Source of the DNA: Streptomyces pinistramenti
GTDB lineage: Bacteria > Actinomycetota > Actinomycetes > Streptomycetales > Streptomycetaceae
Length of the DNA: 64,000 nucleotides
NCBI RefSeq assembly: GCF_020564935.1
Contig: NZ_JAJCXB010000012.1
Coordinates: 62,001-126,000 of the forward strand
Direction: 5' to 3'
The notes below the pieces were generated by a model that worked only from the letters and a program-made list of their open reading frames with translations, ran no database searches and had not been told where the DNA came from. A program made the position numbers and the translations under genes. This document shows, piece by piece, positions 1-11,000 of the stretch (positions are counted from its first letter, which is position 1; each line of letters begins with the position of its first letter).

Positions 1-2
1 TA

Positions 3-1007
3 CCCGTCGCGTTGATCCTGCTGCTGCTGACGGCCAAGGTCTCGCCGCGCACCGCCACCCAGGACAGCCCGCTGGACCCGGGCGGTTCCGTCCTGCTCGC
101 AGCCGCCTTCGTCGGGCTGCTCTACGGAGTCATCGAGGCCCCCGAACTGGGCTGGACCTCGGTCCCGGTGCTGGTGGCCCTCCTCGCGGCAGTGCTGCTG
201 TTCGCCGCCTTCGTACGCTACGAGCTGCGCCATCCGCACCCGCTGATGGACCCCAGGGTCTTCGCCGAACCGCGGCTGCGTGCCGGGGCGTTGGGCATCG
301 CCATGTCATTCGTCGCGGTCTTCGCACTGTTCTACGTCAACGCGCAGTACCTCCAGTACGCCAAGGGCTTCTCGCCCCTCCTGGCCGGTATCGGGGTTCT
401 TCCGCTGTCGCTCGGCACGTTCACCACCTCCCGCAACAGCCTGATCCTGACCCGCCGCTTCGGCTCGACACCCGTCGTCACCGTGGGCCTGCTCGGCACC
501 GCAGGAGGGCTGGTGCTGCTCGCACTGGCCACACCGCAGACCCCGTACTGGCTGTACGTGATCTACCTGCTGGTCTTCGCCGTCAGCACGGGCATGGCTG
601 TACCGCCGCTGTCCATCGGCATCATCTCCTCGCTGCCGGCGAACCGCTCGGGACTGGGCTCCGGAATCAACAGCTCCACCCGAGAACTCGGCAGCGCGAT
701 CGGCGTCGCCGTGATCGGCACCATCCTCAGCTTCCAACTCGCCGGCCACCTGCCGCAGTCGGTACTCGCCAAGGGTGATGCCGTACGCCACTCCACCGCC
801 AGCGCCCTCGCGGCGGCCGAGCAGGTGGGCCCCACCGAGCACGCCCAGGTCATCCGGGCGTTCACCGACGCCATGGACAACGGCTTCCTGGTGATCGCCG
901 CGGCCGTACTGGCGACCTCGGTCCTCGTGGTCATCTGGTACCGAAAGCCGGTCACGGCAGCTCTGCCCGACGACAGTTCCGACACCCCGGCACCGTCCCA
1001 GAAGTAA
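3..1007 (+). CDS. DHA2-type MFS drug exporter, 3' part (5' end outside window)
   Basis: The reading frame is already open at the left window edge (codons from position 3), so only the C-terminal part is present, about 334 codons to the TAA at 1005-1007. It shows regularly spaced hydrophobic segments typical of the second half of a 14-helix EmrB/QacA-type (DHA2) proton-driven exporter: long Leu/Val/Ala helices, short basic loops, a conserved Gly/Ser-rich stretch (SGLGSGINSSTRELGSAIG) matching the late-helix motif of this family, and a hydrophilic tail after the last helix. It would pump hydrophobic or cationic compounds out of the cytoplasm. The substrate cannot be read from the sequence. It converges on the next gene across a strong hairpin, so it is not co-transcribed with the giant toxin gene. 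Confidence 0.85.
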   Translation, partial: PVALILLLLTAKVSPRTATQDSPLDPGGSVLLAAAFVGLLYGVIEAPELGWTSVPVLVALLAAVLLFAAFVRYELRHPHPLMDPRVFAEPRLRAGALGIAMSFVAVFALFYVNAQYLQYAKGFSPLLAGIGVLPLSLGTFTTSRNSLILTRRFGSTPVVTVGLLGTAGGLVLLALATPQTPYWLYVIYLLVFAVSTGMAVPPLSIGIISSLPANRSGLGSGINSSTRELGSAIGVAVIGTILSFQLAGHLPQSVLAKGDAVRHSTASALAAAEQVGPTEHAQVIRAFTDAMDNGFLVIAAAVLATSVLVVIWYRKPVTAALPDDSSDTPAPSQK

Positions 1008-1073
1008 CGACGCGCGTGGCGTGGTCCCGCTCATCGTCACCGCGCCACTTGAACCGCCGACCGACCGGCCCAC

Positions 1074-1114
1074 GGCTGGGCGCCCACCGCTCACACGACG
1101 GTGGGTGCCCAGCC
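1074..1114. terminator. Bidirectional terminator hairpin between convergent genes
   Basis: An inverted repeat with arms at 1074-1089 and 1099-1114 pairs 15 of 16 positions (one G/T opposition), with a 9-nt loop. It lies in the 356-base gap between the MFS gene and the YbaB-like gene, which converge here. There is no T-run on either side, which is usual for high-GC actinobacterial terminators. I see no gene in the rest of the gap. Confidence 0.6.
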
Positions 1115-1363
1115 GCGCCGCGTTGTGCGCTCGGTGGCCTGTGTGCGGAGGGAGCGGTGACCGGCGAGTCCGGGAGCGCCAAGAGGTGATCTTGGGGTCC
1201 TGACCCGGGGCTCCGCCGCCCGCGCGGCGGCGGGTCGGCGTGTACGGGCACCCGGCCGGTGGCACCACCGCTGCCGAGGCGAGGTCGGTGCTGTGGACCA
1301 CGTGCACGAAGTGGACGTGGTCCGGATCGATGGCCGGGCCCCGTAACCGGCGGCCCGGCGGGG

Positions 1364-1813
1364 TCAGCGCGGCGCGGGGCCGTCCTTGGTGGCGGAGGGG
1401 GGAGAGGCGGCGCCGAGGTCGGCGATGGTCTTGAGGGCGCCGAGCGGATCGGTGGTCCGGGCGTTCTGCTGCTGCTTGTTCTGTTCGGTCAGGCCCTCCG
1501 TCAGGCCCAGCATGCTTTCGGTGAAGTCGCCGACCTGCTTCGCCCGCATCTCCCGGAGAGTCGACTGCGCCGCGCTGACGGCCGCGATGACCAGGTCCTC
1601 CAGCGTCTGCGGGTCGTCCGGGTCGATGACCGACGGGTCCACGCGCAGCGAGGTCAGGATCCCGTCGGGGTTCACCTTCGCGGTGACCAGGCCGCCGCCC
1701 GCGTGCCCGGTCATCTCGCTGTCCTTCATCCCGCCCAGGCCGGCCAGGCGCCCTTGAAGGTCGTGCATGCGCGCGGTGAGGGCGCTGATGTCGAATGACG
1801 GGCTGTCGGACAT
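1364..1813 (-). CDS. YbaB/EbfC-family nucleoid-associated-like protein (149 aa)
   Basis: The start ATG at 1811-1813 is preceded by AGGAG with 8 nt spacing. An upstream in-frame extension to 1984 lacks this support and is Pro/Arg-rich. The protein opens with a helix (SFDISALTARMHDLQGRLAG), followed by the YbaB core: a short beta-sheet around GGGLVTAKVNPDGILTSLRV, then DPSVIDPDDPQTLEDLVIAA and a long C-terminal helix ending in a polar, disordered tail. Family members are small dimeric DNA-binding proteins. In actinobacteria, variants are often found beside WXG100 and toxin genes, where their role is unknown. It lies downstream of the giant toxin gene on the same strand but beyond a strong hairpin, so it may be transcribed separately or by read-through. 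It is the only gene in the usual immunity position, but it does not resemble an immunity protein. Confidence 0.8.
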   Translation of the reverse strand: MSDSPSFDISALTARMHDLQGRLAGLGGMKDSEMTGHAGGGLVTAKVNPDGILTSLRVDPSVIDPDDPQTLEDLVIAAVSAAQSTLREMRAKQVGDFTESMLGLTEGLTEQNKQQQNARTTDPLGALKTIADLGAASPPSATKDGPAPR

Positions 1814-2035
1814 GGGTGGTGCTCCTCGTGCGGTGTGGAGTGGGCGCGGGCCGGGCGGCGCATGACTGACCGGACGGACCCGCGGGGGGGCTCCGGTGGG
1901 CGGCGTGCCGGCGGCCGCGCGGCATCGAGAGCGGGGCGGCACCGGTCCACGGCCATCCTCCTGCCCGGCCCGGCGCGTGCCCATGTCCCTGTTCGGGGAT
2001 CTCCGCCCCTGGGTGCGGCGAAGCCGCCGGCCGGC

Positions 2036-2065
2036 ACCGGGGCGCTCGATCCGGAGCGCCCCGGT
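2036..2065 (-). terminator. Terminator hairpin after the giant toxin gene
   Basis: A perfect 12-bp inverted repeat (arms 2036-2047 and 2054-2065; arm ACCGGGGCGCTC) with a 6-nt loop begins only 8 nt beyond the stop codon of the giant gene. No U-tract follows. It should end or attenuate the 37-kb transcript before the YbaB-like gene. The remaining sequence to 1814 is GC-rich leader without a recognisable gene. Confidence 0.65.
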
Positions 2066-2072
2066 CCTTCGG

Positions 2073-5000
2073 CTACCGCGTCGACTCGCAGTTGTCGACG
2101 ATCAGGCCCTCCGGCTTGGGCCGACGGCTCATCCCCGCGATCAAACCGTCGGTGCCGAGATGCCACAGCCCGCCGTCACCCAGCCGCTCGAAGCCGAACA
2201 CGCCGAGCAGCTCGGGCGTCAGTACGGCCCCGTTGGTCTCCACGAGCACCAGCTCGGCCCCCGGGTCGATACGGCCGCCCTCGGCCAGCGTCGCGGCCCG
2301 CCGCAGCAGTGCCGCGACGATCTGCCGGGCGTCGTCGGGGTCGTCCCGGAACATCGCCCCGCTCAGGTGCAGGACCCGCGGCGGCTGCCCGCCGCCCGCC
2401 GCCCCGGCCAGCTCCAGAACGGGGTCCTGGGCCGGGAGGCTTCCGGAATCCAGCGTGCCCATCCGGTAGCGGATCTGGCCGATCGCCGCCCCGGACCGCT
2501 CCGGTGCGGCGGAGGGCTCCCACCGGGTCACCTGGAGACGTCCCTGGACCAGCTCCTGGTCGACGACGAGCGGAACCAGGGGAGCGGGGGCGGCCGGCTC
2601 GGCGTCCGCCCGGGAGGCGGTGGCCGTGTGCTGCGGAGCGGTGCCCAGGTTGGCGAGCGGCAGTGGCGCCTGCGGCACCGGGGCCGACCGTGACGGCTGC
2701 GCCGCGGCCGCCTGCGACGGCGCCGCCGTGGTGGCCGCAGGCAGGCTCTTCAGGAACGTGTCCACGGGCGGCGTCGTGAGCGCCGACGGCTGCGGCACCG
2801 TGACGGTCCGCGGCTGGGACGGCGCGGACTTCCCGCCGTCCGTGGTGCTCCGCGGGGTGCTCTGCTCCTGGGGCGCAGACGTCCGGGATCCGCCCCGTGC
2901 GTCCGTCGTCTGCTGCTCGCCCTGGGACTTGGGCACGTCCAGGGAGGCGGTCAGGTCCTCGGACGTCGACAGGTCCTGTGAGGCGGTCAGGTCCTGTGAG
3001 GTGGAGGAGTCCTGTGAGGTGGACGCATCCTGCTGCGTCTCCCGCTGCGCCGGCGCGTCCTGTGTCGTGGACGCATCCCGCTGCGCCGACGAGTCCTCCG
3101 TCGTCGACGCGTCCTTCGGCTGTGCCGGTCCGGTGGATCGTTCGGTGGACGGCTCGGTGGCCGGCTGCACCGGGATGCCGACCGATACCGGTGTCATGCC
3201 CTGGACCGTGCCCAGGAGTTCCCGACCGCGGTAGTACCGGAACGTCACCCGTACCTGGCCGGTGCGGATCTCGTGCGGTTGGGGCGTCTTGGTGCCGGTG
3301 ATCACGCGGCCGTTCTCGATCAGGGTGCCGCCGTCACGTGACTGGCTGCCGCCGCCGACGGAGACGGTGCCCCGCGCCTTGGACGTGCCCGTCGCGCTGC
3401 CCTCGACGCCGAACTGCACCCGGCCGGAATGCTGCTTGGTGTCGTGCTGGGCAGCGCCGTAGCGGTGCCCGGCCTCGCCGGTCCGTGTCAGCTCGGCCGT
3501 CTCGTCGACCCGGACCAGTTCCAGCTCGTGCGGCAGGTCGACGGTGGCCGTGACCCGCAGTTGCCCGCCGGGTTCCGTCCACAGGTCGAAGCCGAGCGAG
3601 GTACCGGGCGGCAGGTAGCCGTTCTCCGGTACCCGCACGGTCGCCATGTGCACCAGCCACGCCTTGAGCGTTTCGCGGTTGAAGGCGTACTCCGCCTGCT
3701 GCTTCCAGGTCCGGCTGCTGCTCCCCGGCCTGGTGTTCCACCGCGACGTGCCGAGGTGCTCGACGGCGCCAGCCGACAGCATCTGGTGCAGTCCGCCGAT
3801 GGAGTCGAGGCTGCGGATCACCCACGCGTCGGTGGGCCGCGCCGGCGCGGGCCGCCGGTCTGCGTCCGGCGCGACGTCCTCCACCAGCACGGCGAAGCCG
3901 ACGGGGACGGTGCCGATCGAGCGGCCGGCTCCCTTCCGGGTCAGCGACGCCTGGAGGGGCGTCAGCCGGGTGCGCCACTCCTCGGCGGCCCTGAGCAGCC
4001 AGGACCGCTCGTTCGCGCGCCACTGCCGCAGGATGCCAGCGACCCCCGGAAGCTGCGTCGCGGCGCCGGTGGACGCCGCCGCCTGGTCGGCCGACAGCCG
4101 ATCACGCCTGGTCTGCAGGCTGCCGAGCGCCTCCTGCACCGTGCGGGCCCCGCTGCGGTACAGCGCGCGGAGCACCGCGTGGTGGGCGCCGTTGTCCGTC
4201 GCCTGCATGTCGAAGCGGAGCAGGATCCGGCCGTGATGGAGCGCCGAAGTGACCTTGCTCTTGGTGGTCTTGGCGGTCTTGCCGGTGGTCCCGGTGATCG
4301 ACACCGTGTCGTTGCCGGTCACCGTGGTGACGTTGACGCCGCCCACCAGGCTGACGCCGGGCGCGATCCGGCCGCTGCCGGTGAACGCCAGGTTGTGGCC
4401 CGTGGACGAACCGCCGGCGAGCGCGGACACCCCGTCCGTGCCGCCCTCGCCGAAGGTCCGCTCGGCGCCGACGGTGAACTCCGTGACGCCGGCCCGCACG
4501 CCGGATGTCATCTCCTCCACGGCGGCGGTGACGAGGACGATGCCGCCGGGTACGTCGATGATCAGCGGCTGGTCCGCCGACATGTCGCGCAGGTTCTGCG
4601 TGATCCGGTCGGTGGGCAGCGCGGCCGCCAGGTCCTTCTTGGCCCGTTGCCAGCGCTGCGACGAGCCGAAGACCCGCCGGCCCCGGTCGTCCAGGGCGCC
4701 GAGCAGCGTGTGCAGGTCCGTCGCGGAGTCCGGCAACGTGACGTGCCGGACGATGTCGCTGTCCCCGAGGCGGCGCGTACGGAGGATCCGTTCGGGCACC
4801 TCGCTGCGGGGGGTCGGGGCGGCGGGGGACCGCCCGTCGCCGGTGAGGGCTTCACGGGACGGGAAGGCGAAGACCGCAAGGACGTCGGCGCCTGCCGTCA
4901 GCGTCGTCCTCGTGGTCCGGGTGCCGGGTGTGGCGGGACCGTCCATCAGGAGTCCGGCCGGCAGCTGTTCCGGTACGGACAGCTCGGGCCGCGTCACCGT

Positions 5001-8000
5001 GAGGTCGAAGCGGAACGAGAGCGTCCCGTCGAACAGTTCGTACGACTCGACGGTCTTGCCCTTGGCCACCGAGGCACCGCCGGTGTCCACGGCGTGCCCC
5101 GTGGTGGTGTCGGAGTTGCGGGTGTGGGTGTACCGCAGCGTGGCCACGGCCGGGAGTTTGAGGGGCACGTCACCGATGAGCTGGGTGCGCTCGCGCCGGT
5201 CCCGCATCGAACCGGTGGTTCCGGTCCGCTCGGTTCCGGTCTCCGACTCGAACTTGGGCACGGTCCGCAGGTGCCGCATGCCGTGGACCGTGAGCCCGCT
5301 CAGCGACACCTCGGCGACGATGCCGCCGGCCTGCACCGTGATCGTCTCCAACGCGTCCGGGTGCCGGGTGAGTTGGGGGATGCGAGGTCGCAGCGCCTGC
5401 GGGTCCAGGAAGGCCGCCAGCTGGGACTCGGCCGCCGGCCAGTGCGCCCCGAAGAGCGCCGCCAGCTCGTCGCGGAGCGCCGTCAGCGGCCACCGGCCGC
5501 CTCGGAGGCTCAGCACGTGGTCGGCCGTCGCGAGGCGGTGCTGTTCGGTGACGCGGAGCGGCGGCCGTACCGCCGGGGTCAGCGGCGCGGTCTCCCGGGC
5601 GGCCTTTTGTGCCCGGAGTTCGCCCGCGGCGTGCTGCCGGTGGCGGGTGAAGACGTGGGTGCCCTGCGTGTAGGGCGTGCACAGCGACTTCGGGATCGCC
5701 ACGACGAAGGGGAGGACGGAGGTCTGCGCCGCGGCGGGCGCCGGGATCCGCCGCCCGTTCTCATCGGTGACGTCGAAGCCGATGGCCGCCTCGGCAGCGA
5801 ACACCACCATCGGCTCCCGGTACCTGGCGTTGGCGAGGCTCTTGGCCTGCTCGGCGGCGCGGGTGCCGGTACGGGTGCGGGTGCTCTTGCCGCGGCCGCC
5901 CGTCGGCTGGAGGTAGCCGTCGTTCGGCAGGGTGGCGTCGACGCCGCCGAGCGCCTGCCAACCGCCCTCGCGCCAGACCAGGTTGCGCAGCGCGTTGCCG
6001 CTGCCGGTCTCGCTGAGGACGTTGAGGTCGGCGGTGTCGATCGTCCTCAGGTACCGCAGTGACTGGAGGGTGGCCCGAGCCGAGAACGTGGTGAGTTCCT
6101 TGCCTGCGGCGCTGCCCAGCGGCGCACTGGTCAGCCTGCCGCCGCGGGTCAGGCCGCAGAGCCCCGCCGCGAAGTGCTCGCGGCGGAAGCTGCTGCGGTA
6201 GTGCGCGCCGAGGCGCTGCCACTCCTCCTTCGTGAAGACCGAGCCGCCGATCGCGTCGATCCGCTGACGGATCCACGTCGCCTGCGCGCCGGGGCTCTCG
6301 CCGGGACGGACGTGCTCCGGGAAGAGGTCGAAGCCGCCGCCGGGGAACACGTCGAGGACGACGGACGAGTCCGGCAGGCCGCCGCGGCCCGGCGTGACGT
6401 TCCACACCGAGAACGGCGGCCGGTAACGGGTCTCCTCACCGGAGAACTCCGGCGGCGAAAGGCGCCGCGGCAGTAGTTCCAGGGCCGGCGCCTCCTGCCC
6501 CCTCCCGGCGGCTTCCGTCAGCTTCTGCACCCAGGGCGCCGTGAAGACCGTGGCCTCGTCGGTCTGTTCGGTCTCCACGGTCTCGGACAGTGAACGGAAC
6601 CCGACGGTGGTACAGGCCGTGAGCAGGGCCGTCCGGTCGCTGTCCGGACGGACGAACCGGACGCGTACGAGGGCCACGCCGTCGAAGACCGAACCCGGCG
6701 TCTTGTTCTTGACGGCCGTGCCGGTACGGGCGGAGTGCGACTCGATGGTGACGCCGTCGCTGCCGTACTGCTCCCGGCGCTGGGCTGCGCCCTTGAGCGG
6801 CAGCACGCCGAACGGCGCGATCTGGCCGCCACCCGTGTACGACGTGCTGAAGCCCGCCGATGTCACCTGGTTGACCGTGCGGGTCACGTCGGTACCGACG
6901 GTGAACTCCGTCTCCACGGTGTCGTGCACGTGCCGCATCGACGCGACCTCGGTGGAGAACAGCACCGAGCCCAGGCCGTCCGGCAGGTCGATCTCCAGCG
7001 GCTCACCGTTCATCGTCGCGGTGAACTGCTCGTGCAGCAGCCCGAAGTCGATCCGGGCGAGCAGCTGCCTGCGCACCTGCGGCCAGGCGTCGCCGAACTC
7101 CTCGCGGCCGAGGTCGTCGACCGACCGGCCACCGGCGAGCCGCTGCGTGAGCAGGTCCGCCACACCCCGGAGCCGCTCTCCGCCGAGGCCGGCGGCATAG
7201 ACGTCCAGGACGACATCGGTGGAGCCGATGGCGAGCAGTTCCCGTACCCGGGCAGGGGGCAGCCGGTGGAGGTCCGGGCCGGTGTGGTCGGCCGCATCCC
7301 ACGCGGGGACCAGCAGCTCCGTGGGCAGTGAGACGGTGAGCCGGTGCGGGGCGGACGGGGAGACACCCGGCCGCGGATCCTGGACGGGCAGCACCCGGCC
7401 GCCCTTGCCGGTGGTGGCGAACACGCCGGAGAAGTCGAGCGTGAAGTCGGCGACCGCCCGTACCCGCAGCGCCTTGGACGAGGTCTTGGCCCGCGCGATC
7501 ATCCGGTCCAGCTGCTCGGTGCCCCCGCCGCCGGACTTCTGGTGCTGTGCGGTCGCCGAGAGATCGACCCGCCCGTAGGGGAACGCCACGCGCAGCGCGG
7601 CACCGTAGGTGAGGTGGCGGGTCCGCTCCGCCATGTGGCCGGTGCCCGCGGCGGACTCCGCGCCGTTCTCGAACTCGACCTTGGGCAGGACCTCGGCCGT
7701 CACCGCGTCGCGCAGCAGCGCACCGATCTCGACCTCACCGGCCCAGCCCGGCACATTGACCGGCACCCAGCGCGTGCCCCCGCGGCTCAGGCCGGACAGC
7801 CACGGCTTGATCTCCTCCGTGCCCAGGTGGTCGAGGAACTGCAGGCGCGCCTCTTCGGCGGCCGCGCTGCCGAGCATCCGGCGCAGGGCGGGCATCAACT
7901 CGTCGACGAGGGCTTCCTCGTGGTCCCCGAGGACGTGTACGTGGTCGCTCGCGCCGATCCGGCCATCGGCCAGCCGGGCGGGCGGAGCCGGCAACCGCGG

Positions 8001-11000
8001 AGCGGACGTCGTCTCCGTCGTCGCGTCCGTCTTCTCGGGGGCGAGGGGCTGGTCCTGTACGTCCTTGGGCGCCGACGTGGAGGCGCGGGTGGTGCTGGCG
8101 GCGGACGTGGACGCCGTCACGTCCTCGGGCGTGCGGCGCGGCGCGGGTGTGGTCTCCGGGCCCTGCCCGTCGGTGGTGGTCGTCGAGGTGACCGGGGCGG
8201 TGGCGTGGTAGTGCTCCTGCCCGGCCGCGGTCAGGCCCCGGACCAGGTGGACCGGGTGGCCGTGGTCGGTGAGCGCATGCCATCCGGTGCCGCGCAGGTT
8301 CAGCACCGACAGCTGGATCTCCGGGTACACCTGGGAGAACAGCAGCGGGACGAAGTCGCCGCCGATGCTGTTGTAGCGGCCCGGCGTCGCGACGTCCGCG
8401 ACGATCCGCTCGGTGATCCCGGCAGCGTTCAGCACATCGCGCCAGGCCGCGAGGTCGGGGGGCTCCGACATCAGCCGCGCCACCTGCTCCGACTGCCCCG
8501 CGACGTGGTCCCGGATCCGCCGGACGTCGCTCGCGTGGGCGAGGTACTGCGGGGAGTCCTCTTCCCCGGTCCGGAAGGCTTCGGCCAGCGGCGGCAGGAC
8601 GTGGTACCAGAAATCCGGGTCCGTGCCGTTGAGCAGCGTGCGGAGCCGGGGCACAAAGGCGGCGCGCAGGGCCTGTATGTCGTCCGGCGCGTCGATGCCG
8701 AGCAGCCGAGGGTCCTGCCCGTGGGCACGGAGCGTCTCGACCACGGCGTGGAAGAAGCAGTCGCCGTCGGCGGCGACGGTCCGGGGCTCAAGCCCGGACT
8801 GCTCCAGGACGGCCGTCTGCTCTCCGTCCACCCGGAGCGCGGCCCATGCCCGGCGCCGGGCGTCCCGCTCCGCCGCGGCGGCCTGCTGCTGCCGCTCCTG
8901 TGCGGAGGTGTCCTGTGCCTGTTCCTGTTCCTGTTGCGCGAGGGCGTCCCGGTTCCGGTCCTGGTCCTGGCCCTGCTGTTCTTCCCGTTCCTCCTGTCCT
9001 TCCGCCGTCGCCGGGGCGGCCGTGATCCGCACGAGGCCGTCGGTGGCCGGGGCCCAGGTGAGCCGGTGTCCGCGGGTGGCCGGGCTGCGGTCCAGCTCCG
9101 GGCGGATGTACCGGTCCGTGAACTCCGCGCGGGTCAGGTGCTCGCCGAAGGCCGTGACGGTGTCGTCGGGGCCCGCCGCGACCTGCCAGATCAGCCCGCT
9201 CTCCGGCGCTGCGACCTGCTGTGCGTGCCGCAGGCCGAGGAGCAGCGAATCGCGCCGGTCGCGCGCGAGGCGCGGCGGCACGTACCAGCCGGACGGCGTA
9301 CGGATCGCCCGTGCACCGGCGTTGCCGAGGTTGAGCAGCGTCCCCTCCGGGGACAGCCTCACGGACAGCAGGTCGCGGACGAGGAAGGTGGCGTCGAAGA
9401 CGTCGCTGCTCCAGCTGATGCCGCTCATGACGCTTCGGGTGCGGACCACGACCCGGACGTACGCGTCGGTGAGGCCGTGCACGTTCCAGAAGGTGTCCGT
9501 CGCCGCGCCTTCGACACGGTTCATGGCCCAGCCGCTGGTGCCATGGGTCAGGCTCGTGGACTGGCCGGCGGACAATCCACCGCTCGCCGAGCCCGTCGCG
9601 GAGCCGGCCAGGGGGTGGGCGTGGGCGGCGGAGGTGTCCGTGGTGTTGCTGCGGCCATCGGTGGTGGAGAAGCTGGTGTTCTGTGAGCCGTAGTCGCTGC
9701 GTTCGCCGGTGCCCGGCCGGGCGGCCAGGAAGGGGCCCGGCCCGGCCGGGACGATCGCGAGGTGCACCGTGCCGTGCGTGTCCGCCACGACCTGATCCAC
9801 CGTCAGCAGATCGGCCTGGAGCTCGCCGAGGGAATCGGTCAGGCCGTGCTGGACCAGGTGCCGGGCCAGGACGTGCGGGTCGATCAGCTTGCGCAGTGCG
9901 TCCTGCGCGAGCCGGCCGCGTCCTGCGAGGTCGCTCATCGCGCCGCCGAACCGCAGCAGATCGTCGTGCAGCGCCTCGAACAGCGTGCGGACGGCCTCCG
10001 GGCTGAGCTGGACCAGCGCCGCCTTCCGTGCCAGGTCCTCGGCGTCGATGCCGTGGCCGGTCCGGGGCGCGGGCATGCCGGGCACGCGCCTTGCCACGCG
10101 GAGTTCCGGGGCCTCGGCCCGGCCGTCCTGCCGCGCGGCCGCGGCCGATGCCTCGTCGGCCCGGCCCTCCAGCTCCGAGACCGCGATCAGCACCTCTTCG
10201 GTCAGCGGAACGTGCACGGACGCCGGGGTGCGGCGCTCGGGCTGGAGCGCCCTGGCCACCGGCCGGCCCAGACCGAGGCTGAGGGCCGCCCCGGCCGGCG
10301 AGATCCGGACGGTCTGCTGGACGGAGATCTCCAGCGTGCCCTGCACGGCGAAGCCGGCCAGTGGTCCGCTGAGGGTGAAGCCGTCGTGGCGGCGCGCCAT
10401 CGAGCTGTCCGCCGTGGACTGTGCCTGTGAACGGGAGCGGGTGAAGGACGGCGACGCCGCGGAGGCGGTGGCGCCGAGCGTGGTGCCCGTGCCCTTCTTC
10501 TTCGTCTGCCCTTCCTCCGTACGGAAGTTGGACTGGGTGTACTTGCTGAGGACGCCCTCGGTGATCTCGCCGGTGTGCTCGGCGTCCGTGCGGGTGCCGG
10601 GGTGCTCGGGGCGGTGTCCGCGGTTCAGGCGGAGCACGATCTGGGTGTGCGAGCGGAACCCGGGTCCGCCGGACGACAGTGCGTGCAGGACCACACCGGC
10701 TCCCCGCAGGGCGTCGGTCATGGCCACCAGTGAGCCCGGCGTGAGCAGCATGTCCAGCGTGCCGGTCAGGGCGGTGCCCGGAACCTCCAGCTGCCACAGG
10801 GCGTCGCGGCTGCCGCGCGCGTCGCGGCCCAGCAGTGTGTTGACGGCCCGCATGATCTGCCGGGACAGCGTGCCCTCGGTGCCCTCGACCGGCAGCAGCC
10901 GCTCGGTGACGGTGGTCAGCGGCAGCGCCTGCACCGGCAGTTGCTGCGGAACGGTGACCGCCGGGGCGCCGGTGTCCGTGGCGGCGGTGGGCTGCGGGCG

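Noticed and set aside
306..1925. A 539-codon minus-strand frame crossing the MFS gene
   Set aside because: It overlaps a recognisable MFS coding region and the YbaB gene in a different frame and is Arg/Pro/Gly-rich, so it is a shadow.
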